From an uncultured Eubacteriales bacterium (GTDB taxonomy: Bacteria; Bacillota; Clostridia; UBA1381): 58,998 nt of DNA. Position 1 is the stretch's first letter. Each line of letters begins with the position of its first letter. The position numbers were made by a program, and so were the translations under genes. Below are positions 49,437 to 58,252 of the stretch, in pieces. Below the pieces are notes generated by a model. The model did no database searches and was not told the DNA's origin. It was given only the letters and a program-made list of their open reading frames with translations. The DNA is taken from assembly GCA_905199755.1 (NCBI GenBank), contig CAJKHT010000006.1, positions 1 to 58,998 on the forward strand. Reading direction: 5' to 3'.

Positions 49437-52400
49437 TTAAAAATCATATTCGTCAAGGCCGTCATCAATTGCGGCGGAGCTGTCCGAATCCGAGTCGAAA
49501 TCATAATCATCGTCAAAATCGCTTTCGGAGAGCATGCTGTCCTCGAGTTCGTCCTCGTCCAGCCTGTCTGACATATCGCCCTCCATATCGGGTATGAAGT
49601 CGTCTGTCACAACATCATCGTCATCATCATCAAACGATGCATCGAGGTCGATTTCCTCCATGTTATGATTCAAAATTCTGATGTCGAGTGCCAATGACTG
49701 AAGCTCCTTGACAAGTACCTTAAACGATTCGGGAACACCCGATTTCGGTATATTTTCTCCCTTTACGATAGCCTCGTAGGTCTTAACTCTGCCCACAATA
49801 TCGTCGGATTTAACTGTCAGTATTTCCTGTAAGGTATATGCTGCGCCGTATGCTTCGAGTGCCCAAACCTCCATTTCACCGAAACGCTGACCGCCGAACT
49901 GAGCTTTACCGCCCAGAGGCTGCTGCGTAACGAGTGAGTACGGACCTGTCGAACGGGCATGAATCTTATCGTCAACGAGGTGATGCAGCTTCAGGTAGTA
50001 CATGACACCCACGGTTACGGGGTTATCGAACTTTTCACCCGTACGTCCGTCATAAACCACGGATTTAAAGGTTTCGCTAAGTCCTGCTTCTCTGAATGCC
50101 TGCTTTATGTCATCGTCCTCGGCACCGTCAAATACGGGGGTTGCAATCTTTATAAATCTGCCCGGTCTTGCCGCATCCTTTGCCGCAAGAATCTGCTTTT
50201 TGAAGTTATCGTCTATTATTGTATTTTCAAGCTGTTCGCGTGTTTTAAGGCTTAAGCATCTGTATGCGTAACCCAAGTGCATTTCAAGCACCTGTCCGAT
50301 ATTCATTCGGGAAGGTACGCCCAGCGGATTAAGCACAATCTGGAGCGGAGTACCGTCCTCCAGGAACGGCATATCCTCCTGCGGAAGAACTCTTGAAACG
50401 ACACCCTTGTTACCGTGACGTCCCGCCATCTTGTCGCCCACGCTGATTTTACGCTTCTGTGCGATGTAGCAGCATACAACCTCGTTTACACCGGGTGAAA
50501 GCTCGTCTCCGTTTTCTCTCGTGAACTTTCTTACGTCTACGATGATACCGTTTTCACCGTGCGGAACACGGAGCGATGTATCTCTGACTTCTCTTGCCTT
50601 TTCGCCGAAAATAGCTCTTAAAAGTCTTTCTTCCGCCGTAAGCTCGGTTTCGCCCTTTGGTGTTACCTTGCCTACAAGTATATCTCCGGCATGAACCTCG
50701 GCACCTATTCTTATGATACCCTGGTCGTCCAGATCCTTTAATGCGTCCTCGGAAACATTCGGTATATCTCTTGTGATTTCCTCAGCGCCGAGCTTTGTGT
50801 CTCTTGCTTCGCACTCATATTCCTCCATATGAATGGAAGTGAACACATCGTTCTTTACAAGCTCCTCGCTTATGAGAACAGCATCCTCGTAGTTATAACC
50901 CTCCCAGGTCATAAATCCGATAAGAATGTTCTTTCCGAGCGCCAGCTCACCGTTATCCATACCCGGACCGTCGGCAATAATATCGTTTTTCTTAACCCTT
51001 TCGCCCTCAACAACGATAGGTCTCTGGTTTATACACGTACTCTGGTTTGAACGTGTGAATTTTATAAGCTTATGCTTGTGGATTGTACCGCTGTCGCCTC
51101 TTACGACAATCATGTCGGCATCAACCTTTTCGACAACACCGTCCTCTTTTGCAAGAACAGCCGAGCCGGAATCCTTTGCGACCTTGTGTTCGATACCCGT
51201 TCCGACAATAGGTGAGTCGGTTGTGAGCAGCGGCACTGCCTGACACTGCATGTTTGAACCCATGAGCGCACGGTTGGCGTCATCATTTTCAAGGAACGGA
51301 ATACAAGCCGTTACGACCGAAACAAGCTGTCTCGGTGATACGTCCATGTAATCTATCTGCGATGCCGGGACCTCAAGGATTTCCTCACGGAAACGCGCGC
51401 TGACCTTACGGCTTAAAAATCTGCCGTTTTCGTCAAGAGGCTCGTTTGCCTGTGCAACCGTGTATTCGTCCTCCATGTCTGCCGTCATGTATATAATTTC
51501 GTCCGTAACCGCGCCCGTTTCCTTGTCAACTTTTCTGTACGGAGCTTCAACAAATCCGTATTCGTTGATTCTCGCAAAGGTTGCCAGTGATGTGATAAGT
51601 CCGATGTTAGGGCCTTCAGGCGTTTCTATCGGACACATTCTTCCGTAATGCGAATAGTGAACGTCGCGGACTTCAAATCCGGCTCTTTCTCTTGAAAGAC
51701 CGCCGGGGCCCAAAGCCGAAATTCTTCTCTTATGTCTGAGCTCGGCAAGCGGGTTCGGCTGATCCATGAACTGTGAAAGCTGTGATGAACCGAAAAATTC
51801 GTTTACCGTAGCTATTACCGGTCTTATATTTATGAGTGATGACGGTGTGATTATTTCAAGCTCCTGAACGGACATTCTCTCACGTACCGTTCTTTCCATA
51901 CGTGCAAGTCCTATTCTGAACTGATTTTGCAAAAGCTCGCCCACGCAGCGCAGACGTCTGTTGCCGAGGTGGTCGATGTCGTCTATCGAGCCTGTGCCGT
52001 TGGCAAGTGTCAGACAGTAGTTTACAGATGCGAACATATCGTCCTTTGTGATGTGCTTCGGACTTAATTCGTCTATTCTGTCCTCAATCTGCTTCTTTAT
52101 ATATTCTTTCTTTTCCTCCTCGCCGAGTCCCTGTTCGTCCGCATCGTGCAGGATTTCTTCAAGAACCTCTCTGCGTACTCTGTCAACATCAACGTCGGCA
52201 TCAACATCGGCATATTCCTTTAAATATACCATGTTATTTGAAAATACCTTTACTTTTCTTTCTTCAATGGTAAGATAAACAACGTTTACTCCGGCTCTTT
52301 CAATCTGCTTTGCCATATCCGCCGAAACAGTATCTCCGGCATTTGCGATAATTTCTCCCGTGCGCGGATCGGCAACCGGCTCCGCAAGAACCTTATTTCT

Positions 52401-53252
52401 TATTCTTGACGAGATTGCAAGCTTTTTATTGAACTTGTATCTTCCGACCTTGGCAAGATCGTAACGCTTCGGATCGAAAAACATATTCATAAGAAGCGAC
52501 TCGGCATTTTCAACGTTCAAAGGCTCGCCCGGACGGAGTCTCTTGTAAATTTCGAGAAGTCCCTCATCGGTATTCGATGTCGGGTCCTTTTCAAGAGTTG
52601 CGACGATTCTCTCGTCCTCCGTAAACATCTCGAGTATATCCGCGTTTGTGCTGAGGCCCATTGCTCTCAAAAATACGGTTACGGGGAGCTTTCTTGTTCT
52701 GTCTATTCTTACGGAGAATACATCGTTCGAGTCGGTTTCGTATTCGAGCCATGCACCTCTGTAGGGAATTACGGTCGAGCTGTAGAGCGGCTTACCTGTC
52801 TTATCGCGCTGGAATTCGTAGTAAATTCCCGGCGAACGCACCAGCTGGCTGACTATAACACGTTCCGCACCGTTTATGATAAACGTACCCTGCTCCGTCA
52901 TAAGCGGAAAATCACCCATAAAGATTTCCTGCTCCTTGATTTCGCCCGTTTCGGTATTGATAAGCCTTACGCTTACCTTAAGCGGAGCCGCATATTTTGC
53001 GTCTCTTTCCTTACACTCTTCAACCGTATATTTTGAATTGTAGTCCAGCTTGTAATCAAAGAACTCAAGTACCAGCTTTCCGCTGTGGTCGGTTATCGGG
53101 GAAATATCGTGGAATACTTCCTTTAATCCTTCCTCGATAAACCATTTGTATGAGTTTTTCTGAACCTCTATCAAATTCGGCATATCAAGTGCTTCCTTGA
53201 TTTTTGAGTAGCTGAGTCTGACATTTTTTCCTGCTTGAACCTCATGCAACAT
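49437..53252 (-). CDS. rpoB: DNA-directed RNA polymerase beta subunit
   Basis: A 1271-residue beta subunit starting MLHEVQAGKNVRLSYSKIKE. The rifampicin pocket is FFGSSQLSQFMDQPNPLAEL followed by RHKRRISALGPGGLSRERAG; the Asp, His and Ser at E. coli 516, 526 and 531 are retained, while N518 is Pro and T525 is Arg. The catalytic-core HARSTGPYSLVTQQPLGGKA is intact. After the conserved core ends (IRILNHNMEEIDL, about residue 1200) there is a ~70-residue very acidic Asp/Glu/Ser tail. GAGGTGATTAACTAA precedes the ATG. There is no rplJ/rplL upstream. Confidence 0.98.
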   Translation of the reverse strand: MLHEVQAGKNVRLSYSKIKEALDMPNLIEVQKNSYKWFIEEGLKEVFHDISPITDHSGKLVLEFFDYKLDYNSKYTVEECKERDAKYAAPLKVSVRLINTETGEIKEQEIFMGDFPLMTEQGTFIINGAERVIVSQLVRSPGIYYEFQRDKTGKPLYSSTVIPYRGAWLEYETDSNDVFSVRIDRTRKLPVTVFLRAMGLSTNADILEMFTEDERIVATLEKDPTSNTDEGLLEIYKRLRPGEPLNVENAESLLMNMFFDPKRYDLAKVGRYKFNKKLAISSRIRNKVLAEPVADPRTGEIIANAGDTVSADMAKQIERAGVNVVYLTIEERKVKVFSNNMVYLKEYADVDADVDVDRVRREVLEEILHDADEQGLGEEEKKEYIKKQIEDRIDELSPKHITKDDMFASVNYCLTLANGTGSIDDIDHLGNRRLRCVGELLQNQFRIGLARMERTVRERMSVQELEIITPSSLINIRPVIATVNEFFGSSQLSQFMDQPNPLAELRHKRRISALGPGGLSRERAGFEVRDVHYSHYGRMCPIETPEGPNIGLITSLATFARINEYGFVEAPYRKVDKETGAVTDEIIYMTADMEDEYTVAQANEPLDENGRFLSRKVSARFREEILEVPASQIDYMDVSPRQLVSVVTACIPFLENDDANRALMGSNMQCQAVPLLTTDSPIVGTGIEHKVAKDSGSAVLAKEDGVVEKVDADMIVVRGDSGTIHKHKLIKFTRSNQSTCINQRPIVVEGERVKKNDIIADGPGMDNGELALGKNILIGFMTWEGYNYEDAVLISEELVKNDVFTSIHMEEYECEARDTKLGAEEITRDIPNVSEDALKDLDDQGIIRIGAEVHAGDILVGKVTPKGETELTAEERLLRAIFGEKAREVRDTSLRVPHGENGIIVDVRKFTRENGDELSPGVNEVVCCYIAQKRKISVGDKMAGRHGNKGVVSRVLPQEDMPFLEDGTPLQIVLNPLGVPSRMNIGQVLEMHLGYAYRCLSLKTREQLENTIIDDNFKKQILAAKDAARPGRFIKIATPVFDGAEDDDIKQAFREAGLSETFKSVVYDGRTGEKFDNPVTVGVMYYLKLHHLVDDKIHARSTGPYSLVTQQPLGGKAQFGGQRFGEMEVWALEAYGAAYTLQEILTVKSDDIVGRVKTYEAIVKGENIPKSGVPESFKVLVKELQSLALDIRILNHNMEEIDLDASFDDDDDDVVTDDFIPDMEGDMSDRLDEDELEDSMLSESDFDDDYDFDSDSDSSAAIDDGLDEYDF

Positions 53253-53345
53253 TTAGTTAATCACCTCATCATTTTATATCAGTGTGTACTATTTAATAAC
53301 CGCCCGCAAATTTTCCCTTGTAAAAATTTTGTAACATTAAGGGAC

Positions 53346-53374
53346 TTGCATTTTGTATATTTTCATGGTATAAT
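53346..53374 (+). promoter_or_regulatory. Plus-strand sigma-A promoter inside the rpoB/ABC-F gap
   Basis: TTGCAT (53346-53351), 17-base spacer ending in TGG, perfect TATAAT (53369-53374). No gene starts directly downstream; the next element is a terminator about 75 bases later. Confidence 0.6.
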
Positions 53375-53441
53375 GCATACAATGATAACATATCGGAAAA
53401 GCGGCCTGCAGTCATTTTTAAAGACTACGATACAGTTTATT

Positions 53442-53470
53442 ATATTATCACAAAAACAGCAGCGTGTCAA
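53442..53470 (-). promoter_or_regulatory. Sigma-A promoter of rpoBC
   Basis: Minus-strand TTGACA (53465-53470), 17-base spacer, TAATAT (53442-53447). It would give a leader of about 180 bases before rpoB. The 339-base gap (53253-53591) contains only this promoter, the candidate antisense unit, and the ABC-F promoter. Confidence 0.75.
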
Positions 53471-53490
53471 TACCCAAACGCTGTTTTTTT
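53453..53490 (+). terminator. Hairpin with T run in the rpoB/ABC-F gap
   Basis: Stem AAACAGC / GCTGTTT with a loop of about 19 bases and T7 on the plus strand. The stem is short for its loop, so efficiency is uncertain. The left arm and loop coincide with the rpoBC -35 and spacer on the other strand. Confidence 0.5.
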
Positions 53491-53531
53491 CATGTTTTTT
53501 CCGAAAAATTCCTAAAATAATCCGGTTTCAC

Positions 53532-53560
53532 TTGATTTAGTGCTGAAAATATAGTATAAT
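53532..53560 (+). promoter_or_regulatory. Sigma-A promoter of the ABC-F/thyA/folA operon
   Basis: TTGATT (53532-53537), 17-base spacer, perfect TATAAT (53555-53560), about 25 bases before a GGAG ribosome site for the ABC-F ATG. Confidence 0.8.
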
Positions 53561-53591
53561 TCGGTATATTACCGAGGATTGGAGCAGATAA

Positions 53592-55205
53592 ATGATAACA
53601 GTAACAAACGTGAGCCTTAATTTCAGCGGACAAACGCTTTTTAAGGACGTAAATCTCAAATTCACACCTGGCAACTGCTACGGAATTATAGGTGCAAACG
53701 GAGCCGGCAAATCAACATTCCTGAAAATTCTTTCGGGCGAGCTTGATTCGACCACGGGCGAGGTTTGCGTGGATCCGAACTGCCGTATGTCGATACTTAA
53801 GCAGGATCACTTTGCATATGATGCCTACACCGTGCTTGACACGATTATCATGGGCAACAAAAAGCTTTATGATATAATGAAAGAAAAGGACGCAATATAC
53901 GAAAAAACCGACTTCACGGACGAGGACGGACTCCGTGCCGCGGAGCTTGAAGCGGAATTTGCCGAAATGGACGGCTGGGAGGCGGAATCAAACGCTTCAA
54001 AGATGATTCAGGGACTCGGGCTTGATGAAAGCGTGCTTTATAAGAACATGGACGAGCTTGACGGCAACGAAAAGGTAAAGGTGCTGCTTGCGCAGGCGCT
54101 TTTCGGAAATCCCGATATAATTCTGCTTGACGAGCCTACAAACCACCTTGATATTCAGGCTATCGACTGGCTCGAGGATTTTCTTTCCGATTATCAGGGT
54201 ACGGTTATAGTTGTATCGCATGACAGATATTTCCTTAATGTGGTATGCACGCATATTGTCGATATAGATTACACGCAAATTAAAATGTATGTCGGAAACT
54301 ATGAGTTCTGGTACGAATCGAGCCAGCTGATACAGCGCATGATAAAGCAGCAGAACAAGAGAGCGGAGGAAAAAATCGCAGAGCTGCAAAACTTTATCCG
54401 CCGTTTTTCCGCCAATAAATCAAAATCCAAGCAGGCAACAAGCCGCAGAAAAATGCTTGACAAGCTGACCGTCGAGGAGCTGCCGGCATCGTCGAGACGC
54501 TATCCGTTTGTAGGCTTTGACATGGACAGAGAAGCAGGCAAGGACTTGCTTTTTGTTGAGGGCATTTCAAAAACGGTTAACGGCGAGCTGCTTATAAACA
54601 ATATATCGTTTACAATGAATCATGATGATAAAATCGCCGTTATCGGCGACAATGAGCTTGCCGTTACGGCGCTCATGCAGATGCTTGCCGAGGAATCCGA
54701 ACCCGACAGCGGAACAATCAAGTGGGGTGTCAGCACATCGCGCAGCTATTTTCCAAAGGATAATTCAAAATACTTTGACGGCTGCAGGCTAAACCTCATA
54801 GACTGGTTAAGACAGTTCAGCGCCGAGGGCTACGAAACGCAGAATGAAACGTATATCCGCGGATTTCTGGGAAGAATGTTATTCTCGGGCGATGATGTGT
54901 TTAAGGAGGTGCAGGTGCTTTCGGGAGGAGAAAAGGTACGCTGCATGCTGTCAAGAATGATGCTGTTCGGTTCAAACGTGCTTATTCTCGACCAGCCGAC
55001 AAACCACCTCGACCTTGAATCCATCACAGCTGTAAACAACGGTCTGTGCGCATTTAAGGGAAACGTTATTTTCGCATCGCACGACCACGAATTTATAAAT
55101 ACCATCGCAAACAGAATAATAGATATAAAGGCAGACGGCACAATAGTTGACCGTATGTGCACATATGACGAATACCTTGAAATGCAGAAGGAAGGAAAGG
55201 TGTGA
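53592..55205 (+). CDS. ABC-F family ATPase (YbiT/YkpA-like)
   Basis: A 537-residue soluble protein with two ATPase domains and no membrane segments, as in ribosome-acting ABC-F proteins. The first domain has Walker A GANGAGKST, a signature-like LDGNEKVKVLLAQALFG, and Walker B DIILLDEPTNHLD. The second has LSGGEKVRCMLSRMMLFGSN and VLILDQPTNHLDLESITAV. The second domain's Walker A region (GDNELAVTALMQML) lacks the usual GKS/T lysine. The linker (about 240-320) is Lys/Arg-rich, with RRFSANKSKSKQATSRRK. The length is that of YbiT/YkpA housekeeping members rather than of resistance proteins. thyA follows 7 bases downstream. Confidence 0.9.
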   Translation: MITVTNVSLNFSGQTLFKDVNLKFTPGNCYGIIGANGAGKSTFLKILSGELDSTTGEVCVDPNCRMSILKQDHFAYDAYTVLDTIIMGNKKLYDIMKEKDAIYEKTDFTDEDGLRAAELEAEFAEMDGWEAESNASKMIQGLGLDESVLYKNMDELDGNEKVKVLLAQALFGNPDIILLDEPTNHLDIQAIDWLEDFLSDYQGTVIVVSHDRYFLNVVCTHIVDIDYTQIKMYVGNYEFWYESSQLIQRMIKQQNKRAEEKIAELQNFIRRFSANKSKSKQATSRRKMLDKLTVEELPASSRRYPFVGFDMDREAGKDLLFVEGISKTVNGELLINNISFTMNHDDKIAVIGDNELAVTALMQMLAEESEPDSGTIKWGVSTSRSYFPKDNSKYFDGCRLNLIDWLRQFSAEGYETQNETYIRGFLGRMLFSGDDVFKEVQVLSGGEKVRCMLSRMMLFGSNVLILDQPTNHLDLESITAVNNGLCAFKGNVIFASHDHEFINTIANRIIDIKADGTIVDRMCTYDEYLEMQKEGKV

Positions 55206-55212
55206 TACTTTT

Positions 55213-56040
55213 ATGAGTGCCGCAGACAACATATTTATAGAAAATTGCAGACAGATAATAAATCACGGTTTTTCGGACGAGCATCTTGACGTGCGTCCGC
55301 ACTGGTCGGACGGCGCAAAGGCGCATACGGTAAAATCGTTCGGAATTGTAAACCGCTATGATTTATCAAAGGAATTTCCCATTCTTACGCTCCGCCGCAC
55401 ATATCTCAAAAGCGCAATCGACGAGCTTTTGTGGATATGGCAGAAGAAATCCAATAATGTTCATGACTTAAACAGCCATATATGGGACGAATGGGCGGAC
55501 GAAAACGGAAGCATCGGCAAGGCATACGGCTATCAGCTGGGTATAAAGCACAAGTATGCCGAGGGTGAATTTGACCAGGTTGACAGAGTGCTGTATGATT
55601 TAAAGCACAATCCGGCATCGCGCAGAATTATGACAAACATATACAATCACAGTGACCTGCACGAAATGAATCTCTATCCGTGTGCCTACAGCATGACCTT
55701 CAATGTCACGGGCAGCAAGCTTAACGGTATACTCAATCAGCGTTCGCAGGATATGCTTACGGCAAACAACTGGAATGTTGTTCAGTATGCGGCGCTTATA
55801 ATAATGTTTGCCAAGGTGTCGGGGCTTGAAGCCGGCGAGCTTGTGCATGTGATTGCGGACGCACACATATATGACAGGCATATTCCTATTGTTGAGAAAA
55901 TAATTGAAAAAGAACCTTATCCGGCACCCAAGCTTCATGTAAACGATGTGACGGATTTTTATAAATTCACACCCGATGACTTTAAGCTTGAGGATTATAA
56001 ATACCATACGCTTGAAGAAAAAATACCCGTGGCGATATAA
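55213..56040 (+). CDS. thyA: Thymidylate synthase
   Basis: Converts dUMP to dTMP using methylene-THF. From the ATG at 55213 the product is 275 residues and begins MSAADNIFIENCRQIINHGF. The catalytic Cys is in MNLYPCAYSMTFNV, and the dUMP-binding NQRSQDMLTANNWNVVQYAA and HVIADAHIYDRHIPI follow. This resembles the B. subtilis ThyA (phi3T-like) subtype more than E. coli ThyA. The frame extends into the ABC-F 3' end but has no ribosome site there; GGAAAGG lies before 55213. folA follows, the usual pairing because the reaction makes dihydrofolate. Confidence 0.95.
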   Translation: MSAADNIFIENCRQIINHGFSDEHLDVRPHWSDGAKAHTVKSFGIVNRYDLSKEFPILTLRRTYLKSAIDELLWIWQKKSNNVHDLNSHIWDEWADENGSIGKAYGYQLGIKHKYAEGEFDQVDRVLYDLKHNPASRRIMTNIYNHSDLHEMNLYPCAYSMTFNVTGSKLNGILNQRSQDMLTANNWNVVQYAALIIMFAKVSGLEAGELVHVIADAHIYDRHIPIVEKIIEKEPYPAPKLHVNDVTDFYKFTPDDFKLEDYKYHTLEEKIPVAI

Positions 56041-56057
56041 CTGAAAGGAAGTATAAT

Positions 56058-56546
56058 ATGAACATTATAGCAGCAGCCGACAGCAACTGGGCGATAGGCA
56101 AGGACGGAAAGCTTTTATACAGTATTCCGCAGGACATGAAATTTTTCCGCGAAACCACCTCCGGAAAGGTTGTGGTTATGGGCAGAAAGACGCTCGAATC
56201 TTTTCCGGGCGGCAGACCTTTGAAAAACCGCGTAAATGTGGTGCTTACGCGCAGTGCGGACTATGAAAAAGACGGCATTGTGAAATGCACCGACATTTCA
56301 CGGCTTGACGATATTTTAAAGGAATATCCCGATGACGATATTTTTGTAATAGGCGGCGGAGAAATTTACAAAGCGCTCCTGCCCAAATGCAAAAAGGCAT
56401 ATATAACGCGCATAGATGCCGCAGCAGATGCCGACTCATACTTCCCCGACCTCGACAAAGACGGTGCGTGGAGGATAACCGATAAATCGGAACAGTTTTC
56501 CGATAACGGCATTTCATTTTGTTTTGTTACATATGAACGGGTGTAA
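56058..56546 (+). CDS. folA: Dihydrofolate reductase
   Basis: Reduces dihydrofolate made by ThyA. The 162-residue product begins MNIIAAADSNWAIGKDGKLL; the catalytic acid is in YSIPQDMKFFRETTSGK (Asp about residue 27), with VVMGRKTLESFPGGRPLKNR and VIGGGEIYKALLP (NADPH site). GAAAGGAAG precedes the ATG, 17 bases after thyA. It is probably the last gene of the ABC-F/thyA/folA operon, because a new promoter starts right after. Confidence 0.97.
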   Translation: MNIIAAADSNWAIGKDGKLLYSIPQDMKFFRETTSGKVVVMGRKTLESFPGGRPLKNRVNVVLTRSADYEKDGIVKCTDISRLDDILKEYPDDDIFVIGGGEIYKALLPKCKKAYITRIDAAADADSYFPDLDKDGAWRITDKSEQFSDNGISFCFVTYERV

Positions 56547-56549
56547 ATG

Positions 56550-56578
56550 TTGACAATCACACATTGCTGTGGTAAAAT
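56550..56578 (+). promoter_or_regulatory. Sigma-A promoter of the PPi-phosphofructokinase
   Basis: TTGACA (56550-56555), 17-base spacer, TAAAAT (56573-56578), with the ATG at 56620 behind AAAAAGG. Confidence 0.85.
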
Positions 56579-56619
56579 TAGAAATGCTTAAAAATATTGT
56601 AGAAAAAAGGGATTTTTTT

Positions 56620-57846
56620 ATGAATGGAAATATTATAGTCGGACAGTCGGGCGGCCCGACATCGGTAATCAATTCAAGTCTTGTCGGAGTTTTAAAGGCG
56701 GCGCAGAAAGCGGACTGCAAAAAGATTTACGGCATGCGCAACGGAATTGAGGGACTTCTCGAAGAAAGAATTGCGGAGCTTAAGGAATACATTAAAAATG
56801 ATTATGACGTTGAGCTGTTAAAGCGTACTCCGTCGTCATTTCTCGGCACATGCCGATATAAGCTGCCGCCGTTTGAAAAGGATTGTGCCGTATATGAAAA
56901 GCTTTTTAAAATACTCGATAAATTCGATATAAAGCACTTTTTCTATATAGGCGGCAACGATTCCATGGATACGATTGCAAAGCTTTCGGAATATGCAAAA
57001 AGCATAAACAGCGATATAACGTTTATGGGTATTCCCAAAACCATAGACAATGATCTTGCCTATACAGACCATACTCCCGGCTACGGAAGCGCCGCAAAGT
57101 ACATTGCATCGGTTATTAAAGAGATTATACTCGATACCGATACCTATACGACGGATTCCGTAACGATTGTTGAAATTATGGGCAGAAACGCAGGCTGGCT
57201 CACGGCTGCGTCAGCGCTCGCACGCGCGGAAGACTGTACGGGGCCCGACCTTATATATCTTCCCGAAATACCGTTTGATTACGACAAATTCGTCAATGAT
57301 ATTATGGAGGTAAAAAAGCGTAAATCCTCGGCAATTGTTGCGGTTTCTGAGGGTGTGCGCGATAAAAACGGGGTGTATATATGCGAAGCACAGCAGGCAG
57401 ATGTAAAGCTTGATGTGTTCGGTCATAAAATGCTCGGAGAAACGGCGCTGCTTTTGTCAAACGGCATAGCACGCGACACGGGCATGAAATCGAGAGGAAT
57501 TATCCTGTCAACGCTTCAGCGCTGTGCATCTCATATCGCCTCGCTGTGTGATGTATCGGAGGCTTATGAGGCAGGTGCCGCAGCGGTTGCGGCAGCGCTT
57601 AAAGGAGAAACGGGCAAGATGACTGCATTTAAGCGTATAAGCAATGAGCCGTATAAAATACTCACCGAAACACACGATGTGGCAAGCATTGCAAATGTTG
57701 AGCGCAATATGCCGCCGGAGTGGATAACCGATAACGGCACCTATGTTTCGGAGGATTTTATAAAGTATGCGCGTCCGCTTATCATAGGCGAGCTTGCGCC
57801 GTTCATGGTTGACGGACTTCCCAGACATCTTACTATCAGAGATTAA
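56620..57846 (+). CDS. PPi-dependent 6-phosphofructokinase
   Basis: Glycolytic conversion between fructose-6-P and fructose-1,6-P2, reversible when PPi is used. The 408-residue product begins GNIIVGQSGGPTSVINSSLV and has FFYIGGNDSMDTIAKLSEYA and FMGIPKTIDNDLAYTDHTPG. The GGNDSMDT loop and the Lys in PKTIDNDL (Gly in ATP-PFK) indicate PPi rather than ATP as donor, by established family rules. MGRNAGWLTAASALARAE is also present. The upstream frame to 56569 is non-coding; own promoter and ribosome site. Confidence 0.94.
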   Translation: MNGNIIVGQSGGPTSVINSSLVGVLKAAQKADCKKIYGMRNGIEGLLEERIAELKEYIKNDYDVELLKRTPSSFLGTCRYKLPPFEKDCAVYEKLFKILDKFDIKHFFYIGGNDSMDTIAKLSEYAKSINSDITFMGIPKTIDNDLAYTDHTPGYGSAAKYIASVIKEIILDTDTYTTDSVTIVEIMGRNAGWLTAASALARAEDCTGPDLIYLPEIPFDYDKFVNDIMEVKKRKSSAIVAVSEGVRDKNGVYICEAQQADVKLDVFGHKMLGETALLLSNGIARDTGMKSRGIILSTLQRCASHIASLCDVSEAYEAGAAAVAAALKGETGKMTAFKRISNEPYKILTETHDVASIANVERNMPPEWITDNGTYVSEDFIKYARPLIIGELAPFMVDGLPRHLTIRD

Positions 57847-57879
57847 CAAAGCCCGTCTGAAAGGAAGCAATATAAAGGA

Positions 57880-58252
57880 ATGGTTGTAACAATGGTAAAA
57901 ATTTCAGACATTGATTCTAATTTTGCGGTTAAAACAAAGTCGGAAAAGGCGGATTTACATTTTTATGATGTATCAGACGAACCATTTAAACTATACGGCA
58001 GATTTAAGGAAAACGACAGATTTATGCGGCTGCCCAAGAGTAAGGGGACTTTTATTCCCCCTCTGCCGGATGCTAAAAATACCTTTGAAAGCATCATTGA
58101 TTTTTCGGAAAGGAAAATGCGTGACATCACAGTTAATTTTCCATTGTACAGTGATGTAAAAAAATTGTATATCGGATTGAGTAATGATGCGTCTTTAAAA
58201 GCACCTCGGGAATATAAGAAAACGCAGCCAATCGTTTACTATGGTTCTTCAA
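57880..58252 (+). pseudogene. SGNH/GDSL hydrolase gene, 5' part, interrupted by a group II intron end
   Basis: About 125 codons of the N-terminal jelly-roll part of a clostridial SGNH-hydrolase family, with DISDIDSNFAVKT-like start, FPLYSDVKKLYIGLSNDASL, and the beginning of the catalytic block QPIVYYGSS (nucleophile Ser in GSS). After base 58252 the match stops and the frame reads eight unrelated codons to a stop at 58275. The junction coincides with the 3' end of a group II intron on the other strand. The next expected codon, Ile of GSSIT, fits if the intron is removed. Start: ATG 57880 or 57892, each with an AAGGA-type site at imperfect distance. The rest of the gene is outside the window. 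Confidence 0.75.

Larger units (their letters stand above)
53381..53490 (+). ncRNA. Candidate small RNA antisense to the rpoBC promoter/leader
   Basis: The promoter at 53346-53374 and the hairpin AAACAGC ... GCTGTTTTTTT (53453-53490) bracket about 110 bases without a supported ORF. The right part overlaps, on the opposite strand, the predicted rpoBC promoter (53442-53470) and the first ~55 bases of the rpoBC leader. It resembles no known RNA family that I can identify. It could also be the remains of an ABC-F leader attenuator, but the ABC-F gene has its own promoter farther on. Confidence 0.4.

Noticed and set aside
49460..49640. GAC/GAT-rich microsatellite-like repeat
   Set aside because: It is the coding sequence of the acidic tail of RpoB, not a separate repeat element.
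53385..53540. Leader peptide (MITYRKSG...) controlling the ABC-F gene
   Set aside because: There is no ribosome site before its ATG, the frame passes through the hairpin, and the ABC-F gene has its own promoter downstream.
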